Of a DNA stretch of 39,493 nucleotides, positions 31,904 through 39,493 are shown piece by piece. The stretch covers positions 1-39,493 of the forward strand of contig CAZGXM010000016.1 in NCBI GenBank assembly GCA_964529795.1. Direction: 5' to 3'. The position numbers and the translations under genes are program-made. Origin of the DNA: CAZGXM01 sp964529795. Its GTDB lineage: Bacteria; Bacillota; JADQBR01. The first letter of the stretch is position 1, and the number at the start of each line of letters is the position of its first letter. The notes beneath the pieces were generated by a model that ran no database searches, was not told the DNA's origin, and saw only the letters and a program-made list of their open reading frames with translations.

Positions 31904-32864
31904 CAAACTTGTAACATTAATAAAAAAACATCAAAATTTCTTGATTGCTTCCCATGTACTCCCTGATGGGGACAGCATCGGTTCTACGGTTGCCTTGGGA
32001 TTGGCCTTGCAGTCAATAGGCAAGAATGTGACGATGATAAATAATGACCCGGTACCGGAAATGTATTCGTTTCTTGCCGGCAGTGAAAAGATTTATCCAC
32101 CTACAGTCTTGGATAGGCTTCCGGGATTATGTATTCTCGTGGATTGTACCGGTTTCGAAAGGTTGGGCGACAAACTCCATGACCTGTTGCAGACTAGACA
32201 GCCGCAGGTACTCAATATTGATCATCATATAAGTAACAGCAATTACGGCAGTTATAATCTGGTGGATCCGGAAGCCGCGGCAGCGGGTGAACTGATTTAT
32301 GATTTACTTATCACTTTAGGTGTGGATATGGATATCAATATGGCCAATGCTCTTTATGTAGCTCTGGTCACTGATACCGGTTCCTTTCAATATGAAAATA
32401 CCCGCGGGAAAACTTTGGAAATTGCGGCAAAGTTGTTAGCTGCGGGTGTTGATCCGGGAAAGATAAGCCAAGCGTTATATGAGAACCGCTCGCCAATTAG
32501 CTTGCGGTTATTGGCAGCAGTTTTGCCTTCTTTGACCATTAGCGATGACGGCCGGTTGGCTTATATGTGGGTGGATTTAGCAACAATGAACCGTTTGGGT
32601 GCCGAAAGCGAGCATTGTGAAGGTTTTGTAAACTATCCCAAATCCATAGCTGGAGTGCAAGTTGCCTTGTTTTTTCGCCAGATGGGAAAGGATACCGTCA
32701 AAGTGGCGTTTCGTTCCAAAGGTCATATCGATGTTAACCGTATTGCAAAACGATTTAATGGCGGTGGGCACCCCAAGGCCGCCGGATGTACCATATTTGG
32801 TTCACTGCAGAAAGCAATCAATCAGGTGGTTGCTGTGGTGGACAAAGAACTCGGTTGCTTGTAG
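31896..32864 (+). CDS. nrnA: DHH-family nanoRNase / pAp phosphatase NrnA
   Basis: 322 aa, ATG 31896 inside the end of rbfA. Degrades 2-5-nt RNA oligomers to mononucleotides and dephosphorylates pAp. Members can also act on pGpG and related linear dinucleotides. DHH-domain metal motifs: SHVLPDGDSIGS (about 19-30), ILVDCTGFERLG, NIDHHISNSNYG and VTDTGSFQYENT. The C-terminal DHHA1 domain carries FNGGGHPKAAGC, the nucleotide-binding GGGH. In clostridia this gene commonly sits between rbfA and truB, next to pnp and ribosome-assembly genes, which fits a role in finishing RNA decay. Confidence 0.95.
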   Translation: MLDKLVTLIKKHQNFLIASHVLPDGDSIGSTVALGLALQSIGKNVTMINNDPVPEMYSFLAGSEKIYPPTVLDRLPGLCILVDCTGFERLGDKLHDLLQTRQPQVLNIDHHISNSNYGSYNLVDPEAAAAGELIYDLLITLGVDMDINMANALYVALVTDTGSFQYENTRGKTLEIAAKLLAAGVDPGKISQALYENRSPISLRLLAAVLPSLTISDDGRLAYMWVDLATMNRLGAESEHCEGFVNYPKSIAGVQVALFFRQMGKDTVKVAFRSKGHIDVNRIAKRFNGGGHPKAAGCTIFGSLQKAINQVVAVVDKELGCL

Positions 32865-32933
32865 GGTGTTCAAAGAATATCCTATACATGTACATGACTT
32901 TTATTTGAAAATGCAATACAAGGTGAATACAAT

Positions 32934-33863
32934 ATGGATGGTTTTATCAATGTCTTGAAGCCTCCGGGGATGTCTTCCCATGCCGTGGTGGCCTGGCTGC
33001 GAAGAACTTTTTCACAGGAAAAAGTAGGTCATACAGGGACCCTGGACCCCGGCGCTGCCGGGGTTTTAGTGCTGGCATTGGGTAAGGCGACCAGGCTTAG
33101 CCAGTTTATTTTAAATTATCCAAAGCAATACCGGTGCTTGTTGAGGCTGGGGACAGCCACTGACAGTGGTGATGTCTACGGAAATGTGATTGGGAAAAGT
33201 GCGGTTACCGGAGTATCCCGCCAACAACTTGAAGAGGTCTTTTTAAAGTTTACCGGTGAGATTCAACAAGTACCGCCGATGACTTCTGCAGTAAAGGTAA
33301 AAGGCAAGAAGTTATACCAACTGGCCAGGGAAGGACGCACAATACCCAGAGAAAAAAGAACGGCAAACATTTATGCCATTAAGCTTGTTAAAGCCGAGTT
33401 GGGAAAGGAAACAGCCGTTGTTATTTTTGACGTAACATGTTCCAAAGGCACATACATTCGCGTCCTTTGTAATGATATTGGGAAAGAACTGGGGTGTGGC
33501 GGTTTAATGCAATTTCTGGTCAGGACCGGGATAGGGCCTTTCAGGCTGGAAGATGCTTACACCTTGGAGCAACTAGAGGCAAATTCCTTGGAAAGGAAAA
33601 TTTTTTTGAAACCGATGGACACTGCCGTAGAATATTTGCCTCGAATTAAGTTGGCGGGTATCAAGGATACCCGCAGATTGCTCAACGGTAATTTTATCGA
33701 TTTGAGAGGATATAACTTGGACTTTGATTGGCAACAGGAAGTGGCCGTTTACAGCCATCAAGGCGAATTCATAGCCATTGGTAAGATTGATAACACGGCT
33801 TGTGCTGGTAAAAAACTGAAACCACAAAAAGTATTTTTTTCGCCAGACACACTACCAGTATAA
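32934..33863 (+). CDS. truB: tRNA pseudouridine-55 synthase TruB
   Basis: 309 aa, ATG 32934 after AAGGTGAATACAAT. Makes pseudouridine 55 in the T-arm of tRNA, next to U54 methylated by TrmFO earlier in the window. The start DGFINVLKPPGMSS and the catalytic block VGHTGTLDPGAAGVLVLALGKATRL, with the nucleophile Asp38, are clear. KGTYIRVLCNDIGKELGCGG is the second conserved core element. A short C-terminal domain follows about 235-309. The 69-base gap from nrnA contains no obvious promoter. Confidence 0.97.
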   Translation: MDGFINVLKPPGMSSHAVVAWLRRTFSQEKVGHTGTLDPGAAGVLVLALGKATRLSQFILNYPKQYRCLLRLGTATDSGDVYGNVIGKSAVTGVSRQQLEEVFLKFTGEIQQVPPMTSAVKVKGKKLYQLAREGRTIPREKRTANIYAIKLVKAELGKETAVVIFDVTCSKGTYIRVLCNDIGKELGCGGLMQFLVRTGIGPFRLEDAYTLEQLEANSLERKIFLKPMDTAVEYLPRIKLAGIKDTRRLLNGNFIDLRGYNLDFDWQQEVAVYSHQGEFIAIGKIDNTACAGKKLKPQKVFFSPDTLPV

Positions 33864-33871
33864 GGGAGAGA

Positions 33872-34825
33872 ATGCGGGTGGATTTGGTACAGGTTAACGA
33901 GAATATGTTTTTACAACACTCTACAGCACTGGCGCTGGGCAACTTTGATGGTGTGCATTTAGGGCACCAACAACTGATTACCCGGGCAATTGCGTGGGCC
34001 AGAGAAAATGAAACGGTTTCCGCAGTGTTGACATTTACACCTCACCCCCTGACAATATTATATCCGGAGAAGGCACCGGAACTGCTGACCGGTAGAAATT
34101 TAAAGCGGAAATTAATTGCTGGATTTGAACCGGATCTGCTGGTGGAAATACCTTTTACAAGGGAATTTTCCCGGCTTTCCCCACACCGTTTTGTTGAAGA
34201 CATACTTGTTTCCCGGTTAAAAGCGGCGGCAGTTTTTGTCGGATATAATTACACTTTTGGCACCGGGGGAAGCGGCAATGCGGAAATGCTTGCGGAATTG
34301 GGAAAGATTTATAGTTTTTCCGTTCACGTTATCCCGCCGGTAAAAGTGCAAAGCCAGGTTGTCAGCAGTTCCTTAATTCGTGATTTATTGGGCCAGGGCA
34401 AAGTGGAACTGGCAAATCGTTATTTGGGACATCCGTATATCATCCAAGGAAAAGTTATTGGTGGGGAAAAATTGGGCCGGCAAATTGGCTTTCCCACGGC
34501 AAACCTGGATTTAGGTGAAATTGAGATCTTGCTTTCAGCGGGCGTGTACGCCGTTAGTGTGCGCGGTGCCAACTTTTGCCGACCCGGTGTGATGAATGTT
34601 GGCTCTTGTCCCACATTTGCCAAAAAAGGCACCAGCGTAGAAGTGCATTTGCTTGATTTTGCCGGTGATTTATATGAAACTACACTGGAGGTGGAAGTTT
34701 TACAGCGCTTGCGGGGGGAAAAAACTTTTGCTGATGTCGGGCTGTTGGTTGAACAAATTAGAAGAGATGTGAGACAGGCCAGAAAAATTTTCAGTGGCGA
34801 CCATTATTTAAAAAGTTGCCAATAA
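33872..34825 (+). CDS. ribF: Bifunctional riboflavin kinase / FAD synthetase
   Basis: 317 aa, ATG 33872, eight bases after truB, ribosome site AAGGGAGAG. Converts riboflavin to FMN and FMN to FAD. The N-terminal adenylyltransferase domain (1-175) has ALGNFDGVHLGHQQLI with the nucleotidyltransferase HxGH motif, LTFTPHPLTI, and VSSSLIRDLLGQGKV in place of the usual SSTxIR loop. The C-terminal kinase domain (about 180-310) has GEKLGRQIGFPTANLDL, whose PTAN is the flavokinase signature. FAD produced here feeds TrmFO among others. The rpsO promoter overlaps its last codons. Confidence 0.96.
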   Translation: MRVDLVQVNENMFLQHSTALALGNFDGVHLGHQQLITRAIAWARENETVSAVLTFTPHPLTILYPEKAPELLTGRNLKRKLIAGFEPDLLVEIPFTREFSRLSPHRFVEDILVSRLKAAAVFVGYNYTFGTGGSGNAEMLAELGKIYSFSVHVIPPVKVQSQVVSSSLIRDLLGQGKVELANRYLGHPYIIQGKVIGGEKLGRQIGFPTANLDLGEIEILLSAGVYAVSVRGANFCRPGVMNVGSCPTFAKKGTSVEVHLLDFAGDLYETTLEVEVLQRLRGEKTFADVGLLVEQIRRDVRQARKIFSGDHYLKSCQ

Positions 34826-34844
34826 GTAAATTTTCTTTTATAAT
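34816..34844 (+). promoter_or_regulatory. Sigma-A-type promoter of rpsO
   Basis: TTGCCA (34816-34821), 17-base spacer, perfect TATAAT (34839-34844). The -35 is embedded in the last codons of ribF and the -10 lies after its stop. The predicted start is near 34851. Confidence 0.8.
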
Positions 34845-34850
34845 TAGTTT

Positions 34851-34929
34851 TGAACCATTAACTAGGTTAATCGTTCCTCCGTCGATTTACTTGGTTTATG
34901 GCGATTTAAGAAAAAGGAGGTGAACTACC
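34851..34929 (+). promoter_or_regulatory. rpsO 5' leader, possible S15 autoregulatory region
   Basis: A leader of about 80 bases between the predicted start and the rpsO ATG. CCTCC (34876-34880) can pair with GGAGG of the rpsO ribosome site (34916-34920), and CGATTTA occurs twice (34883, 34902). S15 represses its own translation through leader structure in several bacteria, so a comparable role is plausible but not shown. Confidence 0.35.
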
Positions 34930-35199
34930 ATGTCAATTTCCCAGGCTGAAAAGCAGCAAATCATCGAAAAGTACAAGCTGCATGATAATGATACCGGCTC
35001 TCCTGAAGTACAGGTAGCAATTTTGACTGAAAGAATCAATCATTTGACGGAGCACTTAAAGTATCACAAGAAGGACCATCATTCGCGGCGCGGATTGCTG
35101 AAGATGGTAGGTAAAAGAAGGGGTTTACTGAATTATCTTAAGGATAACGACTTTGACCGTTATCGTAAGTTAATTGAATCACTGGGCTTAAGAAGATAG
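34930..35199 (+). CDS. rpsO: 30S ribosomal protein S15
   Basis: 89 aa, ATG 34930 after AAAAAGGAGGTGAACTACC, the standard S15 length. Primary 16S-binding protein at the helix 20/22 junction; it nucleates the platform and contacts 23S rRNA. Signature: HDNDTGSPEVQVAILTERI, NHLTEHLKYHKKDHHSRRGL and LLNYLKDNDFDRYRKLIESLGLRR. It has its own promoter and terminator, giving a separate short transcript inside the larger operon, with pnp next as in most bacteria. Confidence 0.98.
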   Translation: MSISQAEKQQIIEKYKLHDNDTGSPEVQVAILTERINHLTEHLKYHKKDHHSRRGLLKMVGKRRGLLNYLKDNDFDRYRKLIESLGLRR

Positions 35200-35219
35200 G
35201 GCGGGCAACCGCTCTTTTT
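35198..35219 (+). terminator. Rho-independent terminator after rpsO
   Basis: AGGGCGG-GCAA-CCGCTCT, a 7-bp stem with one G-U pair, capped by a GNRA tetraloop and followed by TTTT. The stem starts within the rpsO stop codon. Confidence 0.85.
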
Positions 35220-35446
35220 CGTATTTACAAAGGATTTAGGGGATATTGGCATTTCCCCGGACCGATGACACCTGCTATTGCCGGCTGGGGCCGGGTGGTG
35301 CAAATGATTGGCAAACAGTTGTTTGCTGTTTGCATACGGTGTGGATTTGGTATTTTTTTCTGCTATTGAAGGAAATAATATCAATAATGTGGAATATGTA
35401 ATGGTTATCTTATAAGTAAGTATTATGGAGGAGGTTTAAATGTTTA
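35220..35446 (+). promoter_or_regulatory. Gene-free pnp leader region with two hairpins
   Basis: 227 bases without a supportable gene. It contains CCGGC-TGGG-GCCGG (35281-35294) and GCAAACAG-TTGTTTG-CTGTTTGC (35311-35333), the latter a perfect 8-bp stem. I see no convincing promoter here, so pnp may be read through from upstream. Structured leaders controlling PNPase are known in enterobacteria; any such role here is inference. Confidence 0.4.
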
Positions 35447-37675
35447 ATGCAGTTAAATCGAGAAGGATTGGTCAAAGCCGTAACTATTGGCGGTAGAGAA
35501 TTAATTTTGGAAACGGGCCGGGTGGCTAATCAGGCTAACGGTTCTGTTATCGTACGTTACGGCGATACAGTAGTTTTAGTTACTGCTACCGCTTCGCAAA
35601 CACCACGAGAAGGAGTAAATTTTTTCCCACTGACGGTAGATTATGAAGAAAGGCTTTACTCGGTGGGCAAAATCCCCGGGGGCTTCATAAAAAGAGAAGG
35701 CCGGCCCAGTGAAAAGGCGATATTGACTGCCAGGTTGATTGACCGGCCCATTCGCCCGCTGTTTCCCAGGAAATACCGTAATGATGTGCAGGTTGTCGCC
35801 ACGGTTATGTCAGTCGACCAGGACAATCCACCGGACGCAGCAGCCATGGTGGGCGCTTCTGCAGCGTTAACCATATCGGATATTCCCTTTCAAGGCCCCA
35901 TCGGGGCAGTGGCAATAGGACTGGTTGATGATGAACTGGTCGTTAACCCGGATCTCAAGGAGGCAGAAGCCAGTAGACTGCGATTGATTGTTGCGGGGAC
36001 AGAGGACGCTGTGATGATGGTGGAAGCAGGGGCCAAAGAAGTCAGTGAAGAAATGATATTGAAGGCTATTGACCGGGGGCATCGGGAAGTCCAAAAAATT
36101 GTCCGCTTTATCCGGGAATTTCGCGAGGAAGCCTTTAAGCGCGGTTTGGCAAAAGAAAAACAAACCGTTGAGGACGACAGTTTACCCGCGGACCTGGTGG
36201 AAGAAATCGGTGATAAGTGCCTGGGACCGTTAAAGGACGCTATTGAGACCTGCGCGGGCATGAAGAAATTGGAGCGGGATAATAAGCTATCCGAAGTGAA
36301 AGAGGAACTGAAACAGCAATTATTGGAAGAGTATGCAGGAATGCTGGAGACCATTGAGGATTTTGAAAGCAAATTGGCTGAGGCTATTGGTTCCAAGGAA
36401 AAACAAATTTTAAGAGAAATGGGTATTAAACACGGCAGAAGAATAGACGGTCGGACTTTGGATGAAATTCGGCCCATTTGGTGTGCAGTGGGAGTTTTGC
36501 CCCGGACGCACGGGTCCGGTTTATTTACCCGGGGCGAAACCCAGGTTATTACCATTGCCACGTTGGGTGCCATCAGCGATGAGCAGATTTTGGACGGGCT
36601 GGGAGTAGAGGAATCAAAGCGGTACATGCACCACTACAATTTTCCGCCTTACAGTGTCGGCGAGGCACGACCCATGCGGGGACCGGGTCGTAGGGAAATC
36701 GGACACGGAGCATTGGCGGAGAGAGCATTGGAAGCTGTTCTCCCCAGTGAAGAAGAGTTTCCATATACCATTCGCCTGGTTTCCGAAGTAGTTTCCTCAA
36801 ACGGGTCCACTTCCATGGCCAGCGTTTGCGGCAGCACCTTATCCTTAATGGATGCGGGAGTACCCATCAAGGCGCCGGTTGCCGGGGTAGCCATGGGCTT
36901 GATGAAAGAAGAAGACACAGTTGCCGTGTTGACGGATATTCAAGGTATTGAAGATGCTTTAGGGGATATGGATTTTAAAGTTGCCGGTACCAGGGCGGGG
37001 ATCACTGCACTGCAGATGGATATAAAAATTGCCGGTATCAATCTACCGGTTTTCGAATTGGCTCTGGCCCGGGCAAAAAAGGGTAGAATGCATATCCTCG
37101 AGAAGATGACAGAGACCATTGCGGCGCCCAGGGAGGAATTATCTCCGTATGCTCCCAGTATCATACGCATGCACATTGACCCCGATAAAATCAGGGATGT
37201 AATTGGTCCCGGCGGCAAGACAATTAAAAAGATTATCGATGAAACAGACGTAAAAATTGATATTGAGGATGATGGTTCCGTATTTATTGCCGCTATTGAC
37301 CGTGAAGCAGGCGATAAGGCTGTAAAAATCATTGAGTCAATTACTCAGGATGTGGAAATAGGCAAAACCTATCTTGGCAAGGTGACCAAGATTACTGATT
37401 TTGGTGCTTTTGTAGAAGTAATCCCCGGTGTCATGGGCATGCCGGGCAAGGAAGGAATGGTTCATATTTCCCAATTGGCGCCGGAGCGGGTGGATAAGGT
37501 TGAGGACGTGGTTTCCGAGGGAGAAATAATTACTGTCAAGGCAATTAGTTTCGACCATCAGGGGAGATTGAAATTGTCCCGTAAAGAAGCTTTGCATGGA
37601 TCTGAAAATAGAAACCGCCGGGATCAAAACAACCGCCGGCGCAGTTTCCGGGGACGAAACAATCGTAATAATTAA
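35447..37675 (+). CDS. pnp: Polyribonucleotide nucleotidyltransferase (PNPase)
   Basis: 742 aa from ATG 35447 (MQLNREGLVKAVTIGGRELILETGRVA). Phosphorolytic 3'-5' RNA exonuclease, trimeric. Two RNase PH domains flank an alpha-helical domain: the first has RYGDTVVLVTATA and GKIPGGFIKREGRPSEKAILTARLIDRPIRP; the second, catalytic one has LPRTHGSGLFTRGETQ, SSNGSTSMASVCGSTLSLMDAG and DALGDMDFKVAGT. A KH domain (about 570-630, IGPGGKTIKKIID) and an S1 domain (about 638-715) follow, then a basic Asn/Arg-rich tail. The S1 loop has a VMGMPG insertion before KEGMVHIS. The ribosome site GGAGGAGGT is 11-12 bases from this ATG but only about 5 from an out-of-frame ATG at 35440. Confidence 0.97.
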   Translation: MQLNREGLVKAVTIGGRELILETGRVANQANGSVIVRYGDTVVLVTATASQTPREGVNFFPLTVDYEERLYSVGKIPGGFIKREGRPSEKAILTARLIDRPIRPLFPRKYRNDVQVVATVMSVDQDNPPDAAAMVGASAALTISDIPFQGPIGAVAIGLVDDELVVNPDLKEAEASRLRLIVAGTEDAVMMVEAGAKEVSEEMILKAIDRGHREVQKIVRFIREFREEAFKRGLAKEKQTVEDDSLPADLVEEIGDKCLGPLKDAIETCAGMKKLERDNKLSEVKEELKQQLLEEYAGMLETIEDFESKLAEAIGSKEKQILREMGIKHGRRIDGRTLDEIRPIWCAVGVLPRTHGSGLFTRGETQVITIATLGAISDEQILDGLGVEESKRYMHHYNFPPYSVGEARPMRGPGRREIGHGALAERALEAVLPSEEEFPYTIRLVSEVVSSNGSTSMASVCGSTLSLMDAGVPIKAPVAGVAMGLMKEEDTVAVLTDIQGIEDALGDMDFKVAGTRAGITALQMDIKIAGINLPVFELALARAKKGRMHILEKMTETIAAPREELSPYAPSIIRMHIDPDKIRDVIGPGGKTIKKIIDETDVKIDIEDDGSVFIAAIDREAGDKAVKIIESITQDVEIGKTYLGKVTKITDFGAFVEVIPGVMGMPGKEGMVHISQLAPERVDKVEDVVSEGEIITVKAISFDHQGRLKLSRKEALHGSENRNRRDQNNRRRSFRGRNNRNN

Positions 37676-37681
37676 GTGACC

Positions 37682-37712
37682 GACCATAAACGGTAATGTT
37701 TATGGTCTTTTT
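37682..37712 (+). terminator. Rho-independent terminator after pnp
   Basis: GACCATAAAC-GGTAAT-GTTTATGGTC, a perfect 10-bp stem, followed by TTTTTATTTT. It closes the rimP-pnp block. Confidence 0.92.
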
Positions 37713-37880
37713 ATTTTGAGATATATGTAAATATATAATTGTGCAATGTAAATGGCTATATACACAATTTAACCGTTCGCCGTTTGTTAAATGCCGCTCA
37801 CTGGGCTTATTGTGCCGGTCGCCAAATGGTGGTATTCTTTTTTTAAGCAGTAAGATATAATGTTTGGTGAACAAGTGGAG

Positions 37881-37900
37881 TGAATATTTCACAATATTCA
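37881..37900. promoter_or_regulatory. Perfect inverted repeat upstream of the sigma-54 activator gene
   Basis: TGAATATT-TCAC-AATATTCA, two perfect 8-bp arms with a 4-base spacer, 21 bases before the start codon. A TATAAT hexamer at 37856-37861, with no good -35, lies just upstream, so the repeat would be placed as an operator. No U tract follows. The rest of the 246-base interval 37676-37921 holds the pnp terminator and no gene that I can support. Confidence 0.5.
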
Positions 37901-37921
37901 ACGAAGACACGGGGTGTTTAC

Positions 37922-39493
37922 ATGGCGTTGAAAAGAGAGGTTTTACAAGAACTGAATGTCAAGAACGATTTGGTGCTAAACTCAATGCATAACGGCGTTG
38001 TTGCCGTTGACGTCAATGGGGTAATTGTTGTTTTTAATAAGACTTTACAGCGTATTTACGGTTATAGTGAGGAACAGGTGCTGGGAAGACACATTCAGGA
38101 AATTGTCCCCTATACGGGCTTATTAAAGGTTTTGGAAACTGGAAAATCTCATATCGGTCGCAAGTTTACGGTAGGGGATGCGGTATACCTTACCAACCGC
38201 ACTCCAATTATCAGAAAAGGCAGAATTGTCGGAGCAGTGGGAGTAATTCAAGAAATAACCGAATTACAGAGCATTGTAGAGGAACTGGAAACTGTTAAAG
38301 AACTGAAGGGGACCATGGAAACTATCCTGGAGGCAGCCTATGACGGCTTGATTGTGGTTAATCGTGAAGGCGTGGTTACCATGGTTAATAATGCTTTTGC
38401 GGGGCTGCTGGACAAACCGGCACAGTGTGTCGTGGGAAAACACGTTACTGAGGTGCTGGAAAATACCCGTATGCATTTGGTAGTAAAAAACGGGCGTGCT
38501 GAGATTGGAGACCTGCAGCGCATAAACGGTCAGGACGTGGTAGTGATGCGGTACCCGATTAAAAAGGAAGGGCGTACCATCGGTGCTGTGGGGAAAATCA
38601 TGTTTAAAGATGTTCATGACCTCAACGCTTTGGCACAGAAGATAAATTCTCTGCGCAGTGAACTGGCCTATTACAAAGGAGAACTGCAGCGCTTTCGCGG
38701 GGCCAAGTATGGTCTGGAAAATATTGTCGGCATTTCCGGGAAAATTCAGCGCATCAAAGAAACTTTGGCCAAGGTGGCCCAGAGCACCTCCACTGTACTG
38801 ATTAATGGCGAAACGGGAACGGGTAAGGAACTGTTTGCGCACGCGCTGCATATGGAAAGTAATCGTCGCTACGGCCCGTTTATCAAAGTCAACTGTGCCG
38901 CAATTCCCGAGCAGCTCCTGGAGTCCGAACTGTTTGGCTATGTTGGCGGGGCATTTACCGGCGCACGTAAAGACGGGCAGGTAGGAAAATTTGAACTGGC
39001 TAACCGGGGAACCATTTTTTTGGATGAAATTGGCGACATGTCCATGCCGCTGCAGGCCAAAATTTTACGTGTATTGCAGGATAAAGAAATTGAACGTTTA
39101 GGTGATACCCGTACGCGTACCGTAGACGTGCGTGTGGTTGCGGCAACCAATAAAAACATAGAAGAATTAATCAGAAAAGGCCGGTTTAGAGAGGACCTTT
39201 TTTACCGGTTAAATGTAATTAATTTGACAATACCGCCGTTACGGGAACGGCAGGACGACCTGGAAATACTTGTGAAACACTTTATTGATAAATTTAATTT
39301 TGAGTTTTCGCTGCATGTTAAGGGACTGCATGAGGATTGCTGGCGGATTTTTCTCCGGCATCATTGGCCGGGTAATGTCAGGGAACTGGAAAATGTTTTG
39401 GAAAGAGCTTTTAATATTGTTGAAGGTGAACAAATCAGGCCGAAAGATTTACCCATGTATTTGCAAAAGTCCAGTCAGCCGGGCAAAATCATC
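37922..39493 (+). CDS. Sigma-54-dependent transcriptional activator, PAS-PAS-AAA+, truncated by window end
   Basis: 524 codons visible from ATG 37922 (GGGGTG six bases upstream), open to the window edge. Two PAS domains (about 15-115, NGVVAVDVNGVIVVFNKTLQRIYGY; about 133-235, DGLIVVNREGVVTMVNNAFAGLL) are joined by helical linkers. The AAA+ core has Walker A GETGTGKE (296-303), the sigma-54 contact loop GAFTGA (343-348), Walker B TIFLDEIG (Asp368-Glu369), FREDLFYRLNVI and WPGNVREL (482-489). There is no receiver domain, so control is probably by a small molecule or redox signal sensed by PAS, not phosphorylation. The C-terminal helix-turn-helix is presumably beyond the window. The targets are unknown; no -24/-12 promoter was found nearby. 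Confidence 0.95.
   Translation, partial: MALKREVLQELNVKNDLVLNSMHNGVVAVDVNGVIVVFNKTLQRIYGYSEEQVLGRHIQEIVPYTGLLKVLETGKSHIGRKFTVGDAVYLTNRTPIIRKGRIVGAVGVIQEITELQSIVEELETVKELKGTMETILEAAYDGLIVVNREGVVTMVNNAFAGLLDKPAQCVVGKHVTEVLENTRMHLVVKNGRAEIGDLQRINGQDVVVMRYPIKKEGRTIGAVGKIMFKDVHDLNALAQKINSLRSELAYYKGELQRFRGAKYGLENIVGISGKIQRIKETLAKVAQSTSTVLINGETGTGKELFAHALHMESNRRYGPFIKVNCAAIPEQLLESELFGYVGGAFTGARKDGQVGKFELANRGTIFLDEIGDMSMPLQAKILRVLQDKEIERLGDTRTRTVDVRVVAATNKNIEELIRKGRFREDLFYRLNVINLTIPPLRERQDDLEILVKHFIDKFNFEFSLHVKGLHEDCWRIFLRHHWPGNVRELENVLERAFNIVEGEQIRPKDLPMYLQKSSQPGKII

Noticed and set aside
32880..32933. Palindromic TACATGTA before truB as an operator
   Set aside because: Only 8 bp, likely by chance, and within an operon where no promoter is evident.
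35890..36627. Long open frame on the minus strand, 245 codons, opposite pnp
   Set aside because: Low-complexity Ser/Pro-rich translation with no family motif; exact antisense of a conserved pnp segment, so it reflects codon bias of the real gene.
37800..37861. Sigma-54 (-24/-12) promoter before the activator gene
   Set aside because: TGGC/TTGC-like words are present on both strands but none with the required GG-N10-GC spacing.

Overview
The window reads as a chromosomal core segment of an endospore-forming, Gram-positive clostridial bacterium, most likely Peptococcaceae/Desulfotomaculum-like. This is inferred from gene order and protein character, not from a database search. Pointers are an alpha/beta-type small acid-soluble spore protein, a YtvI-type sporulation membrane protein, CodY, a Gram-positive PolC, strong AGGAGG ribosome sites and frequent GTG/TTG starts. 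The gene order closely follows the Bacillus subtilis dprA-topA-trmFO-xerC-hslVU-codY ... rpsB-tsf-pyrH-frr-uppS-cdsA-dxr-rseP-proS-polC-rimP-nusA-ylxRQ-infB-rbfA-truB-ribF-rpsO-pnp block. Almost everything is on the + strand.

Layout: (1) 1-530: the start of a minus-strand DUF1015 gene and an intergenic stretch with two imperfect 20-bp repeats resembling mobile-element ends. (2) 529-3860: comM, a spore protein gene, dprA. (3) 3956-11087: topA, trmFO, xerC, hslV, hslU, codY, that is DNA topology, tRNA methylation, chromosome dimer resolution, an ATP-dependent protease and the nutrient-sensing repressor. (4) 11123-14528: rpsB (promoter and leader hairpin), tsf, pyrH, frr, then a stand-alone PASTA-like mini-protein and a 2[4Fe-4S] ferredoxin, punctuated by three hairpin terminators. 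(5) 14647-22430: uppS, cdsA, ytvI, a 100-N assembly gap, dxr, rseP, ispG, proS, mixing isoprenoid and lipid-precursor synthesis, envelope proteolysis and tRNA charging. (6) 22495-26931: a family 2 glycosyltransferase and polC. (7) 26959-37712: two candidate promoters, then rimP, nusA, ylxR, ylxQ, infB, rbfA, nrnA, truB, ribF, rpsO and pnp, a transcription/translation/RNA-decay operon. (8) 37713-39493: a sigma-54 activator (PAS-PAS-AAA+) cut off by the window end.

I did not find a convincing new multi-gene system; most of the window is ordinary core genome. The most interesting single observation is that PolC (1238 aa) lacks the DnaQ-like 3'-5' exonuclease normally inserted in its PHP domain, while the PHP metal ligands, polymerase aspartates, zinc module and C-terminal clamp motif all remain. 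Other points worth a look are the solo PASTA-like protein next to frr, tandem promoters around a hairpin before rimP, an overlapping 18-codon frame at the pnp start, a perfect 8-bp inverted repeat before the sigma-54 activator, and the absence of flagellar genes between codY and rpsB.
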